Assembly (NCBI GenBank): GCA_044223975.1
Contig: JBGALI010000004.1
Span: 62,001 to 126,000 of the forward strand
DNA: 64,000 bases
Reading direction: 5' to 3'
Origin: CAZCPB01 sp044223975
Lineage (GTDB): Bacteria > Planctomycetota > Phycisphaerae > Phycisphaerales > UBA1924
A model generated the notes under the pieces. That model worked only from the letters and a program-made list of their open reading frames with translations, had not been told where the DNA came from and did not search any database. Position 1 is the first letter of the stretch, and every line of letters starts with the position of its first letter. The position numbers and the translations under genes were made by a program. Positions 1-8,400 of the stretch are shown here, in pieces.

Positions 1-1838
1 CGATCGTCGCGGCCCTGAACTCCGGCATGCTGCACACCGACGCCCTGGAGGGCGCCCCGCTGGCCGAGAGGTACAAGCTGCTGGCGGCGGACTCAGAGTT
101 CGGCGCGGTAAAGACCGACGCCGCGATCGTCGAGGCCGGCCAGCGCCTGGCCCGCCTGGGCTCGATCGCCGCGGGCACGGACCCCGCGTTCCTGATCAAA
201 GAGCTGCGTGCCGCCGCGGGCAGCGGCCAGGTCGCCGAGGGATGGCTCGCCCTTTCGCGCCTGCGCGCCCCGGAGCAGAAAAACGTGCCGACCGGGGGGC
301 AGGAGCTGGCCGTCGTCTCGGGCGCCATCGCCCAGCTGCGTGACGCCGCGGGCCGCGTGAGCGACGCCGCCCGCGCCAAGGACCTCTCGGCGAAGATCGA
401 CACCGCCGGGCGTGACATGTGGCGCTCGTACATGGCGCGCCTGGATTTCTCGAACGCCGCCGACCTCAAGTCCGCGCGCGATTCGATGCCGGCGCTTGGC
501 CTCAAGGACGCCGACCTGGCCACGCTCGGCGGGCGCGAGCGGTTCAACTTCATGCTGGCGGACTTCCGAGCGTCCCTCGCGGGCGCGTCCGATGAGCAGG
601 CGGGCGGGCTGGTCACCAAGTTCCGCGCGGAAGTGCAGGGGCTCGACCCGGCCGTCCGCGACCAGCAGGGCGTCGTGGCCGCCCTAGCGGGCCTCGAGCA
701 GGCCGTCAATGTCGCGACGCCCGCCGCGCCCCCGCCGCCGGATTTCTCGAAGCTCGGCCCCGGCCTCCGCGGCTGGTCGGCCCAGGAGGGCAAGGCCCAC
801 GGCGTCGACATCGTCACCTACAAGAAGGGCGGGAGCGAGCTGGTCTTTGCCCGTGCCAACGAGGGCTCGATGGTCCTCACGACCGAGGTGTCGCTCGGCC
901 AGTTCACGGGCGCCGTGAGCGACGCCGGGAAGTGGTCCGATTTCACCAAGCTGCTCCCCGCCAAGTCCAACCGCAGCGAAGGGCCCCGCGTCTGGGTGTG
1001 GAGCATCGACGGCGACCGCATCGAACTCGCGACCCCCGCGCCGGCTCCCGGCGGGTTCAGCAAGGGCTGGCTGGCGGAGTGGCCCGACAAGATCAAGGCC
1101 GCGTATCCGCCCGCGATGGCCGACCGGATCGCCCCGCCCGACCTGTCGATGCCCATGCAATACGTCTCGGCGGCCGGGGCGGCGTACGTGGCCGGCCTCC
1201 TGGGCTGTCGCCTCCCCAGCACCGAGGAATGGGCCGCGGCACTGAAAACAGAGATCGAAGCCGGCGGGGCGCCCAAGCCCAACCGGCGCGACCAGACGTG
1301 GGAAGAAGTGCGGCTGTTCGACGTGGAGCAGTCGCAGCTCCCTCAGAACCGCACGATCACCGCCAACTGGCCCGACGACGGCATCTTCCTGCCCCCCGCG
1401 TTCCCCGCCAACCTCGTCGGCGCCAAGGCCGTGCCCGCGGTGAGCGAGAACGACGGCGTTCTGTGGTTCATGCCCGTCGATCAGGGAGGGGGGACGGTCT
1501 TCCATCACCTGGTCGGGAATGTCTCCGAGTTTGTCTACGACAAGCCCGCCGAGATGGAGGGATTGGAGCCCGCGGCCGACGTCATCACCGCCAAGCTCGG
1601 GAGCAACAGCGACAAGGCGGTTCAGGTCATCGGCGCTTCGGCCCTCTCGCCGCCGGAGATCCAGCCGGCGACCGGGACGCCCTCGCGGTTCACCAAGGCC
1701 AACCCTTCCGCGGCGGCCAAGTGCGACGTGGGCTTCCGGCTGGCGTTTACGTCCAAGTCCGGACCTCCGAAGCCCAAGCCGCTCGCCGAGCGCGTCCGCG
1801 ATGCGTCCGGGAACATCGCGTTCCTGCCGCCGAAGTGA
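1..1838 (+). CDS. 5'-truncated T6SS-linked protein with FGE/TagR-like C-terminal domain
   Basis: The frame is open from base 3, so the start lies upstream of the window. The visible part has a helical, alanine-rich N-terminal half (residues 1-230 of the visible frame) and a C-terminal domain with the signatures of the formylglycine-generating-enzyme/SUMF1 fold: CRLPSTEEW near 1207, GNVSEF near 1516, and VGFRLAF close to the end. The RGGSW...CRxxxR segment that carries the active-site cysteines of true FGE is replaced by a segment beginning VIGASALS, so sulfatase maturation activity is unlikely. The fold matches periplasmic TagR of the T6SS threonine-phosphorylation pathway. The whole visible region is homologous to the second half of the protein at 10066-13632, so the two are paralogs. 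The missing N-terminus could be a kinase (PpkA) or another TagF-like domain; this cannot be seen here. Confidence 0.7.
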   Translation, partial: IVAALNSGMLHTDALEGAPLAERYKLLAADSEFGAVKTDAAIVEAGQRLARLGSIAAGTDPAFLIKELRAAAGSGQVAEGWLALSRLRAPEQKNVPTGGQELAVVSGAIAQLRDAAGRVSDAARAKDLSAKIDTAGRDMWRSYMARLDFSNAADLKSARDSMPALGLKDADLATLGGRERFNFMLADFRASLAGASDEQAGGLVTKFRAEVQGLDPAVRDQQGVVAALAGLEQAVNVATPAAPPPPDFSKLGPGLRGWSAQEGKAHGVDIVTYKKGGSELVFARANEGSMVLTTEVSLGQFTGAVSDAGKWSDFTKLLPAKSNRSEGPRVWVWSIDGDRIELATPAPAPGGFSKGWLAEWPDKIKAAYPPAMADRIAPPDLSMPMQYVSAAGAAYVAGLLGCRLPSTEEWAAALKTEIEAGGAPKPNRRDQTWEEVRLFDVEQSQLPQNRTITANWPDDGIFLPPAFPANLVGAKAVPAVSENDGVLWFMPVDQGGGTVFHHLVGNVSEFVYDKPAEMEGLEPAADVITAKLGSNSDKAVQVIGASALSPPEIQPATGTPSRFTKANPSAAAKCDVGFRLAFTSKSGPPKPKPLAERVRDASGNIAFLPPK

Positions 1839-1901
1839 TCCGAGTGTCGATGAATAGTCCGGCGGTTTGTTCCGGGCCGTTCGCCCGGCGCGGGCCGCTG
1901 A

Positions 1902-1907
1902 TAGCAT
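1902..1907 (+). promoter_or_regulatory. possible -10 element before the 1970 gene
   Basis: TAGCAT sits 63 bases before the GTG at 1970, in the 131-base gap after the preceding gene. No convincing -35 is visible. It belongs to the recurrent TAnnnT set seen at unit heads in this window. Confidence 0.25.
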
Positions 1908-1969
1908 GACGCACGGCGCGCCCCGGTGCGGGGCGGGCGCCGACCGTCGTCCCCCCCGCGGAGCATCGC

Positions 1970-2926
1970 GTGATCGAGCCGACGAACGAGCAATCCCGGA
2001 AAGTGGCGGCCCTGGCCGGACGCCTGCGCATCGTGCAGGCCCAACTCGCCGACGAGAAGCCCGACTTCCGGCGCGGGCAGATCGAGCACGAGATCGAGCA
2101 GGCCGTCTCCCAGATCGTGCCGCAGGAGCGCGAACCGTTCCTGAGCGAGCTGATGGCGGCGTTCCCTTCGCTGGGCGCACCGGCGGAGCCCACCCCCAAC
2201 GCCAAGTCGGCCGGCGCTGCCGCCCCTGCCGCGCCCGAGGCGCCCAAGGACCCCGCGGTGGCGCTGGTGGGTCACGTCGAGGGGCTGGTGAAGCTCTGGG
2301 CGCAGCTCGACGCCGACCAGCGCAAGGCCGTTCTCACCCGCCTGGCGCAGGGGGGGGTTCTGCCGCAGGTCCCGACCGGAACGAGCGCCCTTCCCGAGAC
2401 CGTGCTCCGGGATTTCCGCGCCAAGCTCCAGATGGGCTCCCACGACGCCCCCGACCCCCAGCGGGTCATGGAGCTATCGGCGATGATGCTGGACTTCGTC
2501 ATCGGGGCCGACCGCCTGGTCTGGGGCATGTGGGCCAAGAAGGTTGCGCCGATGTCGACGGTCCGACCTAACGGGCCCATCCAGCGGTTCCTCCGCGAAT
2601 TTTCGACCAACAAGTTCGACCCGACCGTGTCGGCCACATCGGGCGGGGCCGCGGTCGAGCTCAAGCGGCTGCTGGAGATGTCGGTGGCGTTTATCTCGGC
2701 GATCGGTCAGGCCGGGGCGAGCTTCGGCGACAAGTTCCTGGCCCAGTTCTCGCCCGGCTCCATCGAGGAATCGGTGGGGGATTCGGCCTTCCGCAACAAG
2801 GACGCCGAGTGCTGGAAGATCTACAAGAACCGGGCCGGGGTCATCGATCGCACCGCCATCGACGTCGAGATCACCCAGTGCGTGGCACGGTTCGTCGAGG
2901 ACTGGATGAAGCGGGCGTGGCGCTGA
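1970..2926 (+). CDS. T6SS-cluster protein, possibly Fha/TagH C-terminal-like
   Basis: A protein of 318 residues with a GTG start preceded by GGAG (1960-1963). It has no signal peptide or membrane helix, so it is probably cytoplasmic. It comprises an N-terminal helical segment (1-60), an alanine/proline-rich linker (about 65-90) and a mostly helical C-terminal body. The last 60 residues (FSPGSIEE..., KIYKNR..., RFVEDWMKRAW) resemble in spacing and character the C-terminal domain that follows the FHA domain in T6SS Fha/TagH proteins, but no FHA domain is present. That match is by eye and weak. Its position directly upstream of tssK and beside two TagR-like proteins would fit a role in the post-translational regulatory branch. 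Otherwise it is an unrecognised conserved T6SS accessory protein. Confidence 0.55.
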   Translation: MIEPTNEQSRKVAALAGRLRIVQAQLADEKPDFRRGQIEHEIEQAVSQIVPQEREPFLSELMAAFPSLGAPAEPTPNAKSAGAAAPAAPEAPKDPAVALVGHVEGLVKLWAQLDADQRKAVLTRLAQGGVLPQVPTGTSALPETVLRDFRAKLQMGSHDAPDPQRVMELSAMMLDFVIGADRLVWGMWAKKVAPMSTVRPNGPIQRFLREFSTNKFDPTVSATSGGAAVELKRLLEMSVAFISAIGQAGASFGDKFLAQFSPGSIEESVGDSAFRNKDAECWKIYKNRAGVIDRTAIDVEITQCVARFVEDWMKRAWR

Positions 2927-3069
2927 CGCCCCCGGCGGCCGATCGTGCGGGGCTCGATCGCAATTGGTTGCGCGACGGCGAAGCGGGACTTCGCGTGTCC
3001 TAGTACCATGTGCGACCGGTCCCGAGCGGCTTGTCGAGCCGCGGCGGTATCGGAGCATCGGGGCAAGGC

Positions 3070-4473
3070 ATGGCGAAGGACGTTCAGCAGTCGGTGGGCG
3101 TGACGGGGATGGTGCACTGGCACGAGGGGCTGTTCCTCCAACCGCACCACCTCCAGGCCACCCAGCGCGACTACTGCGAGCGGATCTGGCGCGAGCGGCG
3201 CCTGGGCTGGGCGTACCCGTACGGGGTGATCGACGCCAAGCTCTCGATCGATGCGCTCGAGAATATGCTCGTCCGCTTCGACCGGCTCCGCGCGGTCATG
3301 CCCAGCGGCGTCGAGGTCGACTTCCCCGAGTCGGCCGAGCTTCCCGGCCTGGACATCAAGCGGGTCTTCGCGACCTCCAGCGGCTCCTTTACGGTCAGCC
3401 TCGGCGTCCCGATGTACCAGCCGGCGCGGGCCAACACCGTTGAGCAGGGGAACACCGACGGGGCGCGCGTGAAGCGCATCTTCAAGGTCGCCGAGGGCGA
3501 GCGGGCCGACGAGAACACCGGCGAGAACCGCCAGCCCATGCTGCTGCGCCGCGTCAACGCACGCCTGGTGGTCGACGGCGACGACGTGGCCGATATGGAA
3601 GTGCTCCCGCTGGTGCGGATCGTCCACGCCACCGGCGAGGACCTGGGACGCCCCCAGCAGGACAAGACGTTCGTGCCGCCCTGCCTGCTCCTGTCGGGCT
3701 CGGGCGTGCTCCGCCCGCTGGTCCGCGACCTGGGCAACCAGCTCGAGACCGTCCGGCGCGAGGCGGTGATCGAGACGACCCGCGGCGGGTTCTCGATCGA
3801 GAATCTCCGCGGCATCCAGATCGAGCAGCTCATGCGCCTGCGGATCCTCAACGCCTACGCCGCGCGCCTGCCCGCGATCGCGATGGCGAGCGGGGTGACG
3901 CCCTTCGACGCGTACCTGGAGATGCGGACCCTGCTCGCCGAGCTGGCCTCGCTGGCGCCCGACCGCGACCCGTGGGAGGCGCCCAAGTACGACCACGATA
4001 ACCCCGCCGTCTGTTTTTTCGAGGTCGACCGGCGCGTGCGCCAGCTCCTGGCCCGCAGCGCGGTGCCCAAGTTCATCAAGATCAACTTCGAGCGCGAGGG
4101 CGCGATCCTTGCCGCGGCGATGGAGGACAAGCACGTCACCGCGCCCACCGAGTACTTCCTGGGCGTCAAGAGCAAGGGCGACCCGATGGCCCTGGCCAAG
4201 CTGGTCGAGAGCGCCGACAAGTTCAAGCTGATGCCGCGGAGCATGGAGCGGCTCATGATCCTGGGCGTGCGCCTTGCGGAGGAGCGCCACCCGCCGTACG
4301 AGCTCCCCGCCCAGCCGGGCCTGAGCTACTTCCGGCTGCTCCGCACCGAGAGCAAGACGATGTGGGAGCGCATCGTGCAGGAAAAGAAGATGGCCATCCG
4401 CTGGCCCGAGAGCGAGCCGTTCGACTATTCCGAGGTGGCGCTCTACATGACGGTGCCGGAGGGCCAGGCGTGA
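3070..4473 (+). CDS. tssK: T6SS baseplate subunit TssK
   Basis: TssK links the T6SS baseplate wedge (TssE-F-G) to the TssL/TssM membrane complex. The N-terminus carries the family signature HWHEGLFLQPHHLQ, followed by long beta-rich and helical regions typical of the family. The 467-residue length is normal. The start was placed at the ATG at 3070 (MAKDVQQS...), because the open frame upstream to 3010 is untypical and the shorter protein starts as TssK homologs do; a GGGG stretch lies just upstream. It is separated from tssL by 178 bases and forms the head of the tssK-L-M block, the usual linkage of baseplate adaptor and membrane complex. Confidence 0.95.
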   Translation: MAKDVQQSVGVTGMVHWHEGLFLQPHHLQATQRDYCERIWRERRLGWAYPYGVIDAKLSIDALENMLVRFDRLRAVMPSGVEVDFPESAELPGLDIKRVFATSSGSFTVSLGVPMYQPARANTVEQGNTDGARVKRIFKVAEGERADENTGENRQPMLLRRVNARLVVDGDDVADMEVLPLVRIVHATGEDLGRPQQDKTFVPPCLLLSGSGVLRPLVRDLGNQLETVRREAVIETTRGGFSIENLRGIQIEQLMRLRILNAYAARLPAIAMASGVTPFDAYLEMRTLLAELASLAPDRDPWEAPKYDHDNPAVCFFEVDRRVRQLLARSAVPKFIKINFEREGAILAAAMEDKHVTAPTEYFLGVKSKGDPMALAKLVESADKFKLMPRSMERLMILGVRLAEERHPPYELPAQPGLSYFRLLRTESKTMWERIVQEKKMAIRWPESEPFDYSEVALYMTVPEGQA

Positions 4474-4651
4474 ACGGACCTTTCTGCACCCCGGATAGGT
4501 CCCTGCGCACCTGTGTTGCCGAGCGTCGCGCGGGATTCTGCGCCGGAGGCTCGTGCCCGCGTCTTTCTGATCGATTGGGGCCGGCATCCGCGCCCGCCGC
4601 TCCCGCCCCGTTCGCCGGGCGTCAGGGGTCGATCGACGGGAGAATCTTCTG
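4474..4651 (+). other. tssK-tssL intergenic region, no gene
   Basis: 178 bases with no plausible coding frame. A ribosome-binding site GGGAGA lies at 4638-4643, eight bases before the tssL ATG. I see no clear terminator or promoter. Confidence 0.5.
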
Positions 4652-5344
4652 ATGGCCAACACGCTCGTGGACATCTGCGACCCGCTCTTTCAGTACGTCA
4701 CACGTCTGAACCGCCTGGCCCGCAAGGGCGGTCTCGTCGACGCCGGCCAGGTGCGCAGCGAGATCCGCTCGCTCCTGGCCGAGATCAAGATGAAGTGCGA
4801 CGCGATCCAGGGCATGGGCGAGCAGTACGCCAAGGTCCGCCTGCCCTTGATCTACTTCGCCGACTTCATGGTCCGCGACAGCGCCCTGCCGTTCGCCAAC
4901 TCGTGGAAATCGCTGGCGGAGGAGGAGCGGCAGCTGGGCGGCGACCAGCGGTTCTGGGAGCTGCTCGACGAGACGCTGCAGGACACCAGCGAGCAGGCGA
5001 CGCAGCGTCTGGCGGTTTTCTACACCTGCGTGGGGCTGGGATTCACCGGGCTCTATATCGGGCAGCCCGACGTGCTGCGGCGCAAGATGCTGGAGATCTC
5101 CGGGCGCATCCGGCCCATGATGGACGCCGACGAATCCAGCCGCCTGACGCCCGAGGCCTACGACAACGTCGACTCGCGCCAGCTCCAGCAGCCGGTCGCC
5201 GGCAGCATCATGGGCTGGGTGATCGCGCTGGCCGCGATGTCGGTGGCCCTGGTGGTCGGCAATTTCGTTCTGTACGGTCAGGCCAAGAACACGATCGAGA
5301 CCTCGCTCCGTGCGATCACGGACGCGGGGACGCCTTCGAAGTAG
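4652..5344 (+). CDS. tssL: T6SS inner-membrane protein TssL (DotU/IcmH family)
   Basis: TssL anchors the baseplate through TssK and pairs with TssM in the inner membrane. This 230-residue protein has the cytoplasmic DotU helical domain: LVDICDPLFQYV at the N-terminus, then IKMKCDAIQ and a region ending in VFYTCVGLGFTGLY. A single C-terminal transmembrane helix lies near residues 188-209, followed by only about 20 residues. It therefore lacks the C-terminal OmpA-like peptidoglycan-binding extension found in some TssL proteins, so anchoring to the cell wall would have to come from another component. The tssM start lies 61 bases downstream. Confidence 0.93.
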   Translation: MANTLVDICDPLFQYVTRLNRLARKGGLVDAGQVRSEIRSLLAEIKMKCDAIQGMGEQYAKVRLPLIYFADFMVRDSALPFANSWKSLAEEERQLGGDQRFWELLDETLQDTSEQATQRLAVFYTCVGLGFTGLYIGQPDVLRRKMLEISGRIRPMMDADESSRLTPEAYDNVDSRQLQQPVAGSIMGWVIALAAMSVALVVGNFVLYGQAKNTIETSLRAITDAGTPSK

Positions 5345-5405
5345 GCCCAAGCGCGTCGGACGCGAAGAACTGGCGGACCCTCCGGGTCCGGTGAAGGTGG
5401 TGGTG

Positions 5406-8400
5406 ATGCTCGTAAGCGGCGCAGGACTGACGGGGATCTTCAATTCACTGGGCGTCTCGGGGCCCATGGTGCTGGTGATCATTCTGGCCCTGGCGGCGGC
5501 GGGCGGCGTCTGGGCCCTCTTCCGCTGGTTCCTCAAGTGGCGGGAGAAGGGCAAGAGCCTGCCCTTCATGAGCAAGCTCATGCGCGCCGCCGGCGGCACG
5601 CCCCAGGGCGTCGCCGCCGACCCGGCCAAGCGCGCCCGCCTGGACGACCTCCGCAAGAAGTTCGAGGAGGGTGTCGAGAAGTTCCGTTCCGCCGGCAAGA
5701 ACGTGTACGGCCTGCCGTGGTACCTGCTCGTGGGCCCCTCGGGCGCGGGCAAGACCGAGGCCCTGCGCCACTGCAACGTCGGCTTCCCCCCGGGCCTGCA
5801 GGACTACCTCCAGGGCGCCGGCGGCACGCTGAACATGCACTGGTGGTTCACCAACCACGCCGTGATCCTCGACACCGCCGGCAAGATGTTCATGGAGGAA
5901 GTCGGCGCGGGAGAGAGCAGCGAGTGGAAGGAGTTCCTGAAGCTCCTCAAGGACAGCCGGACGCTCCAGCCCATCAACGGCATGCTCCTGTGCATCGGCG
6001 TCGACTCGCTGATCAAGGACTCGGCCGACGAGATCCAGGAGAAGGCCGGCAAGATCGCCCGCCAGCTCGACCTCATCCAGCGCACGCTCGACGTGCGCTT
6101 CCCGGTCTACGTCCTGGTCACCAAGTGCGACCTGATCACCGGGTTCCGCGAGTTCTTCGAGAAGGTCACCGACCCCCAGCTTCAGCACCAGATGCTCGGC
6201 TGGTCGAACCCCGCGGGCCTCGACGAGGCCTTCCAGCCCGACAAGGTCGGCCAGCACATCGAGAGCGTCCGCGAGCGGCTCATCCGCCGGCGCTTTGCGC
6301 ACCTGGTCGACCCGGTCCACACCGACGACCCGCAGGCCCGCCGCACGGACCAGGTCGACTCGCTCTTTGCCCTGCCCGACAGCCTGGCCCGCCTTTCCAG
6401 CCGCCTGCGCCGGTACCTCGAGCTCATCTTCGTCGCCGGCGAGTGGTCGCCCAAGCCCCTGTTCCTCCGCGGCATCTACTTCACCAGCTCCATGCGCCAG
6501 GGCGCGGAGCTCGACGAAGAGGTGGCCAAGATCCTGGGCATGCCCGTCGACGCCCTTCCCGGCGGCGGCATGACCGAGGAGAAGTCGTACTTCCTCCGCG
6601 ACGTCTTCACGTCCAAGGTCTTCAAGGAACGCGGGCTCGTCACCCGGGCCACCAACGTCACCAAGCAGCAGCGGGCCCGCAAGCTCGCCCTGGTGGGCAC
6701 CGGCATCGCCGCGGTGCTGGCGCTCAGCGCGTTCACCGTGACCAGCTACCTCAACTTCCGCGAATCGATCGACAAGTCCAAGGACGCGTGGGCGAGCGTG
6801 GCCCGCGGGCACGACGCGCTGGCGTTCATCACCACCGACCGCACCGGGCGCCCCGCCTTCAACGCCGACAAGCCCGTCACGATCGGCGGCGAGGACATGG
6901 GCGCGGCCGAGGTGGTCGTGCAGACGCGCGAGCTCGCCGAGCGGCCGCCGTCGGTGCCGTGGGTGCTCAAGCCGCTGAGCTGGGTCCGCAACGTCGCAGG
7001 CGACAGCATTAACGAGCAGGTCCGCCAGGCCCACGAGGCCCTGCTGTTCGACGCGGTCGTGCGCCAGACCGTCGACGCTGCCCGCGAGCGCCTCAAGAAC
7101 CCGCAGACCACCAACCCGTGGGAGAGCCTCGACCCGTTTGCCGAGCGTGCATCGACCGGCGTGCTCGCGGGCTTGCTGGCGATCGAGCGCGACAAGGCGC
7201 CACCGCCGCCCCGGGCCGACGCCAAGGGAACGTCCGCCAACCCGCCGCTCAAGGTCGCGTACCCGATCGACATGGACAAGTTCTGCGCCTTCCTCGTGCC
7301 CGCGGAATGGCGGGCGGAGAACGACAAGAAGGGCGGCCCGGTCCACACCGCGGCGAAGGAAGTGCAGGATGTCCTGCTCCGCACGTACGAGGGCGGCGGT
7401 GGCGAGGGCGCCTGGGCCGCCTGGCCGCCCAAGGGCGACCGGCTCAACCTCGCCAGCGACCCCAAGGCCGTCGACGCGGGCGTGAAGTGGTTCATCGAGT
7501 ACTGGTCGGGCGACGGCCCGGTGGTCAGGAACCTCGGCACCCTGGGAGTGCTGAAAGTTCAGCTCGAAAAGTTCGGCGCCGCCGAAGAAGCCCTGGCGAC
7601 CCTGGCCCGGGCCTACGAGCAGAAGAACCCTGACGACTACGAGAGCTACGCCAAGTTCCGCAAGGAATGGGAAGAAAAATACTCCGAGCTCGAGGGCGCG
7701 TGGAAAGCGCTCGAGGAGCCCGTGAAGTCCGTCAAGAACGTCAAGGACCTCGACGCGCTGATCGAGGCCAAGAAGCAGGAGATCAAGCTCGACGCGGAGG
7801 ACTCGTTCCGCGCCGTGATGGGTGAGGCTCCGGCCGACCCGATGGCCGCGGCGCTCGAGGGTGCCGGCGATCGTCTCGCGGCCAGCAAGGGCGCCGACGC
7901 CGCCAAGCTCGCGGGCGCCGTCAAGGGGATGATGGCCGAGTGGCCCGACAAGGTCGAGCCTTTGCGCAAGCAGCTCCTGGCCGCGCGCGACCAGGTCATC
8001 GCCAAGGACAAGATCGGCGAGCGCCTGACCGCGCTCCGCGCGTTCTTCTCGACCGGCGACGGCGGCAAGCTCCTGGCCCGTTCCGGCGGTGACGCCGGCA
8101 AGCCGGCCTGCCAGGTGCGCTTCGAGGCCTACCAGCTCGCCAGCCAGGCCCTGGCCTTGGGCGAGGACTCGCTCAAGGGCGACGCGGCACCCAAGCTCGG
8201 GAAGCTCGCCGACGCGGGCGAAAAGCTTGAGGCCAATATCAAGTCCAAGGAAGACGAGGTCTCCGGGCTGAGCGCTTCGCTGGCCGAGCCCCCCCGCCTC
8301 AAAATCGACAAGACCGCCGGCTTCGGCGCGGTCTTCAAGGCCGCCCGTAAGCACGGCCGCTACCGCGTGATCGAGTCGGGTCTGTCCGGCCAGGCGCCCT

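Noticed and set aside
1140..1790. True formylglycine-generating (sulfatase-maturation) enzyme activity for the C-terminal domains at 1-1838 and 10066-13632
   Set aside because: The segment that should carry RGGSW and the cysteine pair is replaced (VIGASALS, MIGASAIS), no sulfatase gene is nearby, and the T6SS context fits TagR.
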